From assembly GCA_001986395.2 (NCBI GenBank), contig MQVO02000001.1:1364001-1428000 (forward strand): a stretch of DNA of 64,000 bases. The letters are read 5' to 3'. This DNA comes from Irpex lacteus. Taxonomy: Eukaryota; Basidiomycota; Agaricomycetes; Polyporales; Irpicaceae. The notes beneath the pieces were generated by a model that worked only from the letters and a program-made list of their open reading frames with translations, was not told the DNA's origin and did no database searches. Of this stretch, positions 10,422-24,115 are shown piece after piece (positions within the stretch are counted from its first letter, which is position 1; every line of letters begins with the position of its first letter). Position numbers and translations under genes: made by a program.

Positions 10422-13400
10422 ATGACTGCAGCACCGCTTAGAATCAATACCTCTTCTGTTGGAGCTGCTGGACCTTCCTCGAGCCGCACATCCGCGTTGC
10501 CCAGCCATAGCCCAGTCGACGATGGAGAAGACCACTCGGAATACGTCCTTGCTATGCACGACTACGCCCCCGACCAACCGAACGCAACCTGCCTCACATT
10601 CAAGGCCGGTCAGATTATCCGCGTTTGTAACCGAGATCCTAGCGGGTGGTGGGATGGTGAAGTGGATTCTCGAAGGGGATGGTTTCCAAGCAACTATGTG
10701 ACCTCCGAAGTTAGCATGCTTACGGATGAGGAGCTACCCCAGCTTTTGGTACGTCAACGAGTCTATCTTAGCGGGTAACGGTGCAATAATTCTGCTCCCA
10801 GAAACGTAGTAAGAATGCGCACTCGCACACGACCTCCGCTACGTCTGCCTCCTCCTGGTCTAGTACACCAGAGTCTCAACGCTTCAGTCGCACAGACCAC
10901 CGGCCAATACCATCCGGAAGTTCGATGGACGCGTATTGCCCGAGAATCATGATCCCTCTGTTGCAAGCGCTTTCTCTCCTACAGAAGGTAGCGCGGGCAA
11001 ACCGTATCACCCATTTCCAGCCAGCTACCGCATGTATTATCTCTGCAGTTCGTTCTATGCTCTCCGACATGGGCTGCTTGCCCCGCGATGCCCCGTTGCT
11101 CCAGCAGCACTCGGTACTCGCGAAGGAACGAAAGCGGATACTGGCAGACCTTGCGGCTCTGGTGGAGCAGACGAAGAAGGCGTCGGGAGATCTCCTGAGC
11201 GACCAACAGAGACTGGTAGAGGTCGAAAGCATGATCAAGGGCAGTGGTCAGCTGTTTGCTCATGTCCGAGGTTTTCTTGCTGTACTGGCACAGTGCGGCG
11301 TGGATGTGGAACCTAGGGTATCGTCGTTGGGCTCGGAACCCGAGCGTCGATGGGGAAGCGAGGACGGTACAATTGTGCGCGCAGAAGATGAGACAACGCC
11401 GCTGGCAGGTGACTACGCGTCGTACTGGGAACCCGCTGGCAAGACTACGGGCGCGATACAGGTCGAGCGCCGCCAGCGTGAAGCTACCAGGCGGCCAAGG
11501 AGTCTGTCGGATATCAGAAAAGCATACGCATCTGGAGATGAAAGTGACTCTGCTCTTCCTCCTAAAAGCGCGATCACGTTGGGCCGCACGGCCGGGCAGC
11601 AGTGGGCAGAGTTGCGCGGCCAGAGTCCGACAAACAGCACCATGCACAAGAGTGGTCAACTTTCGATTAGCAGCATATCGTCAGCATCATCCCGTTCTTC
11701 TAATGATTCTATCGGCACTCCCCCAACTCCCATATTTCCGTCGGGGCCCTCTACGACCGCCGAAGTTATGGACGCTCTCCGGCATACGCACGACAATTAT
11801 TTGTCCACTATTGCCGCATTCATTGGTCATGCTCATTCACATTCACGGACATCGCACGCTTCTAGCACGGGCCATATGTACGACCTCGTTCGTGAAGTCG
11901 TGGAGATGGTGTGCAAGCTGCTAACGATCGTGGAAGCCGTTCTACGCCATCCCGGTATCCCTCCTGCTCGAGCTCAGGATCTCAGGGCGGCAAAGGAAGG
12001 TCTCTACAACGTGACAAGTACGCTGGCGGACTCCGTTCGACAGCTGACAACTGCGCCCCTTCCCGGAGTCTCGGAAGAGGATGAAAAGGATATTCTCCTT
12101 CGCTCGGCAACGAACGCTTTGAAGGCAGGATCGGATTGCGTCAATGCCGTTAAGAAGTGTCTACACCGTGCAAAGGGCGAGAGGTCATTTATCATCGAAC
12201 TTCCAGGCGTTGGTGACGCTGCTTCCGTCGCGTATACGCCGAGCAAGTTCTCCCACGCACATAAGAAGTCGGAGAACCTGCGTATTACCACTGGTAAAAT
12301 GAACGCCATGCGCGATTTATACCGTGTTAACACTGAGGAGGCGGAAGCTGAAAGGTTCACCGCGCAGGAGCGACCTTTCATCGTGGACAACTCACCGACG
12401 AGGCCTGACGTTGAAAGTGATCCCGATGCAGTGGTCTTCGTTGACCAGGCACCGCCTTCACCCATTTCAGGTGGTTCTCCGAGACATCCACCATCCCCGC
12501 TGGCTGCAGAAGAATCGCTTCCACCCGTTGCACAGGTATCACCTGGCAGGGAACCCAGGCCTCTCACTCCCGTGTCGTCCTACCGTCCTGGTGAAGATAG
12601 CACCATATGGGAAGGCGCATCCTCCACTCACCAGCATTCAGCATCTATGGACAGAAAGGTCTATTATGGCGATCTACCTCCCGTTCCTGAGACTCCACTA
12701 CCTGAACCGCCTCGTCTCGATCCTATGCGATGGGTCTACGCAAATGACCACGCACCAGACGACGTGGCCTATAACAGTGATGGTCAGCTCGTCGGTGCGA
12801 CGCTGCCAGCGCTGGTGGAACGCATGTCGCCGCACGCATCTGTCGTCGAACCTTCATTGCCGTTAGTCTTCTGGGTCACGTTCCGACAGTTTACCACACC
12901 GCTCGAACTTCTCGATGTGCTCATTGATCGGTACAACCAAACCAACCCCGATGGCCTGACGCAGCATGATATTCACCTGTGGCAGCAACAGAAAGGCGTT
13001 CCCACCCGTCTGCGGACCGTAAACCTGATCAAGACGTGGCTGGAATTTCACTTTCGTCCTGAAACTGACAGAGTTATCCTCGCCCCCCTGGAGGGCTTCA
13101 TGCGTAATGGAGTTTCTGAGATGTTCCAGTCGCTATCTTCACGCGTCTTGGAATGGGTAGAGAAGTGGAAGACAGCGGACGATACAGCCACGATACTTAA
13201 AGGTGAACGTGGACGCGATCATGGCATCCCGAACCGCCCAGCTGCAATGGTACCTTCAGAGGTTCCGCGGCCAAGCATCACGAAGAACATGCTCTCCAGC
13301 CTGCGCAGCAAGAACTATTCAGCAATGGCCGTCACAGACTTCGATCCGCTTGAGTTGGCGAGGCAACTTACGCTCATGGAATGCACACTATATTGCGCCA

Positions 13401-14435
13401 TTCAGCCGGAGGAGGTACTCGACACTGGCAAGTCAGGCGCGTCAGCTAATTCCGTAAAGGCGGTCACTTCCCTTAGTACAGTCATTACTGGATGGGTCGC
13501 CGAGAGTATTCTGAACGAGGTGGATACAAAGAAGCGGACTGCTTTGGTCAAGTTTTGGATCAAGCTCGCCGATGTGAGTGTTGCTTGTTATACTCAACTT
13601 AGACGTACGATAGCTAATGAAGTGCATACAGCGGTGTACCACGTTGCAAAATTTCAGCACGCCTCGTTCTATTCTGGCAGCCCTGGATTCCTCGACGATC
13701 TCTCGTTTGCATCAGACTTGGACCGTACGTCGCATATTGCATCGATGTATTAATTCATATTAATGACTGTGGGATTTAGGGATTGCCTCAGAAGAATAAA
13801 GTACAGCTCGATGCCTTGCGAAAACTCGCTGATCATGCGCGGAATTATCACGAGTATCGGGGTCGGTTGCGCAATACAGCTCCTCCTGCTGTGCCTTTCC
13901 TTGGTACGCTCCTCCGTTCCAATGATTATGGCAAAGATAATCTAATTCTCGCATGTTCAGGCTTGTATTTGACAGATATTACCTTCTGCCGTGAAGGTAA
14001 TCCTTCCCATCGTACATCGCCGAAGAATTCAGAGAAGAAGCTGTTGAACATCAGCAAGTACTATAAGCTTGCTCGCATCGTTCAAGGTTAGTAGAAGTCG
14101 CGCATAGTCGCAGGGAATACCGCTCACTGCTGTCCATAGATATGCAACGTTTCCAGGTGCCTTATTCTCTCAAAGAGATTCCTGAGGTCCAGGAATACTT
14201 GAAAGATGCGTTCGAGCAGTCCAAGAATCGTACCGACCTACAGGACCTATATCGTCGCAGGTTTGTTCTCTTACTTACTCTTCCTCAGGTGTTCACGTTC
14301 TGACCTGTGATATTCAGCCTGCTCATCGAACCCAAACGTGCTGTAGACCAGCCACCCTCCAGCGACGTACGACAACCCCTATTCCAGTGGGCCACCCGCT
14401 CTCAGCCATCCGTCTCGTCATCAACTTCGTCATAG
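10422..14435 (+). CDS. SH3-domain Ras guanine-nucleotide exchange factor (CDC25 type)
   Basis: Activates Ras-family GTPases by promoting GDP release, upstream of cAMP/PKA signalling in fungi. Exons 10422-10748, 10802-13573, 13632-13724, 13780-13903, 13961-14086, 14140-14260 and 14318-14435 give about 1226 residues. An SH3 domain lies at about residues 40-97 (VLAMHDYAP, PSGWWDGEV, RRGWFPSNYV). A helical region (about 160-270) and a Ser/Pro-rich middle follow. A RasGEF-N module starts at about residue 798 (FWVTFRQFTTPLELLDVLID). The catalytic CDC25 domain starts at about 954 (FDPLELARQLTLMECTLYCA) and includes KFWIKLADRCTTLQNFST (across a splice), PFLGLYLTDITFCREGNP and KYYKLARIVQDMQRFQ. Length and order match CDC25/Ste6 proteins. 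The C-terminus ends with a short Ser-rich tail. Confidence 0.94.
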
Positions 14436-14916
14436 TAATGTCCCATCATGATCTATCCTCACATGCACATTTTCTCCCTTTGTCGCCTTCATTCGTCTTT
14501 GCTTTGTTTCTCTGTTTTATCATTATTAGCTCTACTGCGTCTATTATGGACAATCTCCTTTCTTGTCGTTTACATTGGAAATCGAAATTCGTCATGTATT
14601 TTACTAGCATCTTGGACAGGTTCATTTGTACGCGTTCGGTTTTCGGATACTTATAATGTTGTTGTTTCCTTGTTACACTCTTCTCATAAACAATAGCGAA
14701 CCTTTTGGCGCGTCATACCATTCATCGTTTTGTTGTACAGCCGTGCCCATCTTGTTGAATTCATCGTTGTTGTACCGTGGTTTCGGTTTCACATTTATCT
14801 TGCTGTGCCATTCTACACAGAAGGATGACTTCTACGGGGTATACATAGATATTTGAGCAAAACTTCCAAACAACAGGGTATCGTGACAGGTAACTGAGTG
14901 AATAGCCAGACGAAGT
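14436..14916. other. Intergenic between convergent genes
   Basis: T-rich 480 bp between the 3' ends of the RasGEF and F-box/WD40 genes. Expected to contain both polyadenylation regions; no gene is supported. Confidence 0.4.
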
Positions 14917-16506
14917 CTAAACTTTGCCGTGATTGTATTTCGTCACATAGAAGCCAGGTCCATTCGTCGTATCCTTCTTCAACGTCACATCCACACTTCC
15001 TCTCCTACGTCTCCAGTTTGTATTGGTCGCGGCGGGTACGATGTCGTGTGCAATGTGCGGATACGTCTCTTCTTGGACGCCTTCGCCGAAGTCAAACACA
15101 AATCCTCTACTCTCGTTCGCGCCGAAGACTCGTGGACCATCCATGGCGACCGAATACACAGGGCTTGCATCGTTCCCAGGTGCATGGACACTCCAGCCTC
15201 TATGTGCCGCGCGGACATCCCAGAAGGCAAGGACGCTGTGTCGGGCTGACCCGGCTACGACGTGCGCGTCAGAACCTCCTCCAGAGCACAGGGAGTAGAT
15301 AGGCTCGTAGGACCAAGGGTCGGCGAAGGTGAGACATGGGAGAAGGGACGTAATGGAATCGTTACTCTGTGAAGAGGTACGGGAGGAGGAACGAAGATCG
15401 TGGACGTGGACGAATCCGTCATACCAACCTGAGACGATGATTTGATCGGAAGAGCCCCATGGTGAAGAGGTGGGAGCGCGAACAATAGCATAGACTGCGC
15501 TGGAGGTAGTTAGACCTAACGACGGGCTCAGATATGTAGTTGGGTGAGGATCTATATGGGATGGGTGAAAGTTGTGTATTGAGAAGGCATGAGGGGAGGT
15601 TGTGCCGAATGCAGCGAATGGAGAAGACGAGCTCATCGAGAGGTAACCACACCAACTACGATACCCCAGATTGATTGAAGTGTGCTGGGGGTCCACAGAA
15701 TCCAAGTTTAGAAGGCCAGCTTTGCCCGAAGCGGAGAGTGAGAGCAGGTGATTAGAGGAGACAGATAGACTCTCCAAGATCTGGCCCTCGTGGAGATCGT
15801 AGCTATCTTCTGGGGATTTGATCGCAAAAGGCGTGTCATGCACAAGCTTGGAGCGATCCGGGAGAGTCAAGCGTTCAAGTGCGCCGTCTGCATACCCGAC
15901 AAACACTGTCCGATCATTGCCTCCATCTGGCACGGAGACCATGGAAGTGATGTCTCTACTAGGATGAAGCAGCGTGGTGACGTAGGTACATTCCTGCTGC
16001 ACCGGCGCCGCGTGTCCGACCGAGGGTGAGGGATGGAAGCTGTAGGTGTAGATGTGGCTCCCTGCGGCTAGAATGAGGCGTGACGGGTTTATGGACAGTA
16101 TCGGCTGCAGCTTGCTGGCCCATCGCTGCGACAAAGGCCGAGCAACGAACTCTCTGTCGCGCCAGTTTTTATCGTTAAATGCACGAAGTCTAACGATAAA
16201 TTCATGTCAGATTAATGAATTCGTAATTGATGCTCGCCTATATTACTCACTTGAGCTGATCGCGTGCACTCCACGACTTAAAGGTCCTGGTGTAGCTGTA
16301 GAACTGCCGAGGATGGATCTTGAGATAGCTCTTCCATCCATATTCCTCTACCTAATCTCGATAAGTCTTGGTATCCCAACGACAAATGTAATGACACTTA
16401 CAAGCTGATGAAGAGCCTTGCATGTGAGAGCCAAGCTCGCCAGGTCGTGCAATAAGACATACTCGAGTATGGCGATCACAATATCGCCTGGGATGTCGTC
16501 CAGCAT
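14917..16506 (-). CDS. F-box protein with WD40-like repeats
   Basis: Likely substrate receptor of an SCF ubiquitin ligase. Exons 16506-16402, 16351-16251 and 16189-14917 give about 492 residues. The N-terminus is an F-box: LDDIPGDIVIAILEYVLLHD then LASLALTCKALHQLVEEYGW. The rest folds plausibly into a beta-propeller; degenerate WD40-like units include SINPSRLILAAGSHIYTY, DRTVFVGYADGALERLTLP, GWYDGFVHVHDLR and GSARHSVLAFWDVRAAHRGW. Few repeats carry a canonical terminal WD, so repeat number is uncertain. Its start faces GEM1 across a 220-bp bidirectional promoter. The substrate is unknown. Confidence 0.85.
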
Positions 16507-16725
16507 CTTGAGGACGATTGACAATGTCTAGGAGGTCGTGGTGGTACGAGGGAGAATGCAGGTGGGGTGCAGGACATGGCGGGGCAAACGTCTGGAGAAC
16601 CTCATTAGCGCCGCCGCAATAGCGCTAGATATTCGTGCCATGCATCTCGCCACCTGCACCCTCATCCTCGAAATACGACATACGCTCTTCAGCGCTGGAC
16701 ACGACTACGACGGGGCCCAAAGGCA
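16507..16725. promoter_or_regulatory. Bidirectional promoter F-box/WD40 and GEM1
   Basis: 219 bp between two divergent starts, so it should contain both promoters; no individual motif is assigned. Confidence 0.4.
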
Positions 16726-19489
<2,764 letters not shown>

Positions 19490-19536
19490 GTGTAGACTGT
19501 GATATATATAATGTGGCCTTTCTGGATTTTGTGTAG

Positions 19537-19791
19537 CTACCATATAGCCCATTTAACTGCTTTCGAATAGACCGCGGACGGGGTGTGGTGGCCTGCGGCC
19601 TGAAGGAAGAGCACGAGGTATATCGGGTAGATCCGAGGCCACGCCGCTAACGCCTGGCCATCCTTCGTCAGAGCTGCATGTAAGATCGACCAAGGCAGCG
19701 TTTTTAACCATTTCACTTCAGATTTTAGTGCCTCAAACCCTTCTTGAATCCTAACCACGACCATCGACTCTTCACTGTACACGTCCGCCAA
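19537..19791 (-). CDS. Possible small protein of unknown function (84 aa)
   Basis: An 84-residue frame with a single possible membrane segment (WPRIYPIYLVLFLQAAG). It lies downstream of GEM1 and starts 117 bp from the divergent VWA gene. I do not recognise a family. It could be a real small membrane protein or a chance frame. Confidence 0.25.
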   Translation of the reverse strand: MADVYSEESMVVVRIQEGFEALKSEVKWLKTLPWSILHAALTKDGQALAAWPRIYPIYLVLFLQAAGHHTPSAVYSKAVKWAIW

Positions 19792-19907
19792 CGTTCAACT
19801 CGGACAATAAGCGATTCTCCACTGCAGCGCGCCTACTCAGGTCATCTTTGTCGTAACCCATTGACGGTTTTTTGAATCAAAGCACTCCTTGACCTACTAC
19901 TCTCACC

Positions 19908-21601
19908 ATGGATGAAGACATGGAATTCGAGACAGGCAACTCTGCCGCCCCTCAACAATCGATTCCTCAGCAGTATGCCCCAGCGGCAGCAAATGGCACG
20001 GATAGGAAGATGCTGTACGTACACATGCGACTGAGACGCGACCCTCACACTGACGGATTCTCGCGATTTCCAGAGATCTTGTCTTCGTACAAGATTGTAC
20101 AGGCAGTCAGGGCAGCTACATACAATCGGCGACCAAGAACATCCAAGCCATATGTCAGCACATCTTCGAGTCGGGCAAGCTCCAAGCACAAGAAGACCTG
20201 CGGATCGGCCTCGTCGCCTACCGCGACCATCCGCCACAGGATCACACATATGTCACGAAGAACTTTGGATTCTCATCGGATATTAGCAAGGTCGAGAGGG
20301 ATCTGACCTCGCTGTACGCGAGCGGGGGAGGGGATGGACCCGAAGCCGTCACTGCGGCGTTGGCTGAGGCGCTGAACATGGATTGGAGACCCGCAGCGAG
20401 TAAGATGGTGGTCCTCATTGCCGACGCACCTCCTCACGGGATAGGGGAGTATGGAGATGGTGTGTACATTGCTATTACTCCTCCTTGACTCAGAGTGTGA
20501 CCGGTGCCACTAGGCTTTGATGATGGCTCCCCTGACGGCAATGACCCCTTGCAACTCGCTCGCCTCATGGCCGGTCGAGGGATCACTCTTGTGCGTTAAT
20601 TGCTCATTCTTCTTTGAAAGGCCTTTGTTGATTGGTATACAGTTCTTTGTTGCCTGCGAGCCGGCGCTGAGTGGCTATTCAGTAAGTATCCGTGATATCT
20701 GGATTGTAAAATGTGGTATGCTGATCTCCGTTTATAGTACGCTACGGATTTCTATCAAGCTATAACGAACATCACATCGGGGTTAATGCTCCCATTAACA
20801 ACTGCAGATCTACTTACACATGCCATCGTGGGTAGCGTTCTTGAAAACCTCGATATGGAACGACTCGTCCGGGAAGTTGGACAGGCCGTCTCCCAACGCA
20901 TTCTTGGAAACAATGAGAGTGTTGACGACGTTGCCCGTGAATTACACGAGAGGCTTCTCCTACGGAACGAAAGCACGAAGAAGGTAGTGATCGAGAGCAT
21001 CTACCGCGAATCAGCAGAGGCAACGCACAACGTGAATGTATACACACAAGCACCCAGCCTGGCTGAGGCACGGCCACTGCTCAAACGAGTATGTCCCGTT
21101 CTATTGTCAATCTCACGCCCTGGCAGTAATTCTTCTGACACCCTGATGACGTACTTATTACAGGTACCACACAGTCGGTTTACGGACAAGTACCTACATG
21201 CGCGGATGTCGTCAGGGCGCTCATATGGTTCCTACACCCCCTACCTTCCATCCAGGAAGCCTACATCTCCTATTCTAACCCCTGCTGCTCCTTCGATTCC
21301 CACACCGTCCACCTCGCCACCTCGTAAGGTTGTCACCGACTTCGCAGCATTCGGTGCTCCGAAGACAGCCAGTGTGTTCGGCACGGCTGTTGCATCTACA
21401 CCGTTCTCGCTGGCCGGCGGAAGAGCCGCGTTCGGCGGATTGCGTAGCCCTGGTAGGGGCGGGATGGACGATGACGATGATGACGAGGACCATGCGGACG
21501 ATGACGGGAAACAAAAGGTCGAGCTCCGTGAAGACGCTATCACCTTTGACCAAGCCCGACGTATTGCGATGCAGAGTGCCTGGAGGAGTGCGCGTGTGTA
21601 A
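19908..21601 (+). CDS. VWA-domain protein
   Basis: Starts MDEDMEFETGN at 19908; exons include 19908-20014, 20074-20459 and 20514 onward, ending at 21601. A von Willebrand A domain begins LDLVFVQDCTGSQGSYI; DxTGS is a metal-ion-dependent adhesion site of the type found in intracellular VWA proteins such as the VwkA kinase group. It continues DLRIGLVAYRDHPPQD, KMVVLIADAPPHGIG, DPLQLARLMAGRGITLFFVA and YATDFYQAITNITSG. No kinase domain follows; the C-terminus is Ser/Pro-rich with an acidic run (MDDDDDDEDHADDDG) and ends DAITFDQARRIAMQSAWRS. Function is unknown; an intracellular protein-binding role is inferred from the domain. Confidence 0.85.
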
Positions 21602-22029
21602 CCCGTGCCGTAGCTGCATTGTGCCTCCATCGGTTTGGGTTCCTAATCTAAGGACCTTGTATACCATTCAACAGCCGTTCTTCCAATGGTTGAATTAATC
21701 TCATTGTATCGCATATGCTTCGGATTACGTCTTGATGACCTCGCCTTGTAAAGATCTATTTGTTTCACTACGTTCTTCGACTATAGCATGATTACCTCCT
21801 TATCCCGCATATTCTTTTCGAACTATCTTCATTAGCACGCAACGGTGTTGCATTGTGTGGCTCGTATGCAGAGCAACCTGCTGTAATGTAGCACGGCGGA
21901 AAATTGGACATAGTACATTCCTCATAGCAAGTGTAGAGCAAATAGAAGTGCATGTTACGATGATGGCGGAGGGTATATGGAATGATAACGAAGGGTAGTG
22001 GTGCAGCGCGCTACGAAAGCCCACAGAGA
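21602..22029. other. Intergenic between convergent VWA and G-patch genes
   Basis: 428 bp, no gene seen; contains the two 3' ends. Confidence 0.4.
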
Positions 22030-23184
22030 TTATGAATCCTCTGACTTGCGCTTTTTCTTTGACTTTTCCTGGCGATCTTTCTTTTTCCGCTTCTTCTCTA
22101 GAGACGCTGCTTCATCCTCCACCAGGGGTGTCGGGTCAGTAGACATCTGCTCTTCATCTACGCTCGGCCCCACTTTTGCTAACTTCCTCTCCTCTCGTCG
22201 CTTCCTCTTCTCTTCTTTTCGCGCACGTTTCTCTGCTCTCAGCCGTTTTCTCTCCGCCTTCTCGAGCTTGCTGCGATCAACCTGTTCTTCATCCTCCTGC
22301 ATCACTTCCGACTGGTCATGTTTCTTGCGTTTTTTGTTCTCCTTGTTACGTTTTGTCGCGGGATCTACGTCCGTACTGTCCTCCTCAATGACCTTTGAGG
22401 TGGCCACAGCTACCTCCTTTCCTTTCCGGGTTGATTTCTTGCCTTTGCCCTTCTTAGTATCGACCGACCCTTCCGCCTCATCGACCTCTGAACGCTTTCG
22501 CTTCTTTTCTTTCTTCTCGCCTTTTTCATCCCTCCCCGCATCCACCTTGACCTCCTGCACTTCCACCTCCTCCTTGATCTCTACCTTCGCCATCTCCTCA
22601 ATGATGTCGGCTCCTAGAATTGGACCGCGGAAGAACATTGAGTACAGCGTTCTTCGCGCAGCTTCTTGCTTTGCTGTCGCCATGATACTCATCCGTGGTG
22701 TCGAGCTCCCGCTGCCGCTGGCTCCGGTGGAGGAAGGAGTAGCCGTACCTGAATGGCTTGCGGGTGTACCTGTGACTGGTCGTCTGTTGGAAATAATTCC
22801 AGTGCGTGTTCTTTGAAATGTGACACCCTGGTTTGATTCGTCTGTATCGGTGTCCTCCTAATGATTCACAGTGGACAATCAGTTGGAAGAATTAGACTTG
22901 AATGCAAGCGTGAGACATACCGAGTCGCTGTTGTAGACCTTAATTTTGATAGAGTTGACGGCTGCTGAGAAGACACTGTACGGAACATAAGCAAAACTTC
23001 ACAGTGAGCAGCTGGCTACTAACTGGTCCCAGAAGGGGAATGCCTCATCTCGATCCTTTCCTATCCCAGCAAGGGTTTTCTTCTGCGCGACTATCACAGG
23101 ACGGTGTATGGCTCCATCTCGCAGGCCGCTGCCTTGCCCTTGCCAGCCTTGAGAAATTAAGTGTGCATGGCCATCGAGCGGCAT
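22030..23184 (-). CDS. Lysine-rich G-patch domain protein (GPATCH4/Tma23-like)
   Basis: Probable nucleolar RNA-binding protein acting in ribosome biogenesis. The start at 23184 begins MPLDGHAHLISQGWQGQGSG, followed by LRDGAIHRPVIVAQKKTLAG and IGKDRDEAFPFWDHVFSAA, the N-terminal G-patch arrangement of the GPATCH4/Tma23 group. Three exons join cleanly (introns near 23030-22985 and 22920-22860). A Ser/Thr-rich link, a helix (KQEAARRTLYSMFFRGPILG) and a long Lys/Glu/Arg-rich tail with repeated KKRKK-type motifs follow, ending KSEDS. The tail is a nuclear/nucleolar signal in character. The assignment to Tma23 rather than another G-patch family is inference. Confidence 0.85.
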
Positions 23185-23195
23185 AGCAGATTGAA

Positions 23196-23882
23196 TTGAG
23201 CTCAGTCTACGGGATGGGTGATGGACGAGTGGATGGAGGTTTGGTCCCGCCGAAAAAGGCGAAGCAGCTCGCGGCGGCAGCGAAGTTTGAAGCGCTTAAC
23301 GCCACAACGCCCCCGATCGCATCTCCATCAACGCCAAGACGAATTCAACGTTCAACTGTCTTTCGTCCCGAACCATCATGTAAGTGCTATCCGGCCCAGT
23401 TACAGTTGCCCAATGCCAGTACTCACGCGCCTCAAAACTCTAGTATGACATTTGTCACGCGTCACATATGGTGGACCACGCTGCAAAAGAATTCTCGCAG
23501 AACATGAAACGACTGGACTGCTATACTCAGTGAATTGGCCGTCAAGCAACCTCCCTGTTTCACGCCAAACGATATTGTGTCTAATTTACATCTACTCAGA
23601 ACCACGCTATTCAATGTTGTCTGGATGATAGCTTCGGTGGATTCTACAGTCATGTTGGTGGGTTCAAGAAGACCGCACATCAGGCAGTTCTGTCACTAGT
23701 CAATCAAGAAGGCGTTAACACCGGTACGTAGATCAGTTTGAATGTGACCTTGTCGACGTTTACATGCCAATTGCTAGCAGATCTTGTCTTCTTTCTGGTC
23801 TGGCCAGGATCTGCGTGTCTTCCCCGTACGACGGGAAGTTTGAGCGTGACGGTCTTCCTTGACATCCATGCGCTAACGTAGA
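23196..23882 (+). pseudogene. Uncertain or decayed gene of unknown function
   Basis: Several pieces look coding but do not join in one frame. The first is MGDGRVDGGLVPPKKAKQLA... from about 23214 to a GTAAGT near 23391. The second, after CTCTAG near 23443, reads YDICHASHMVDHAAKEFSQN to a stop. The third, after CTACTCAG near 23600, reads NHAIQCCLDDSFGGFYSH..., and splices across GTACGT...GCAG into DLVFFLVWPGSACLPRTTG..., ending near 23880. The first donor leaves one base and the second piece needs none, and no donor lets pieces two and three join. I recognise no family. The first Met lies only about 12 bp from the divergent G-patch start. Either a complex gene I cannot resolve, or a degraded one. 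Confidence 0.25.
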
Positions 23883-24115
23883 ATTGACTTGGTAACCATG
23901 ATATGTCGGCTTATGCGTACAGTTTACATCTGACGCCAGCAGATTTGAAGCAAGTGATAGCCATTTCTTCCTCACAAGGGCTGTGTTTGAGGATGAGAGT
24001 ATAAAATGCAGCAATGTCTCTGGTCAAGTCTTTCATTCCCTTTTCTTCCTTCTCTTTCCAATTCTACACTCCCTTCTTTTCTATTCCCCACCCTCGTTTA
24101 TACTAATAGCTCAGT

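Noticed and set aside
21998..22816. 272-residue Ser/Phe-rich open frame on the plus strand
   Set aside because: Antisense of the Lys/Glu-rich tail of the G-patch protein; the composition is a direct consequence.
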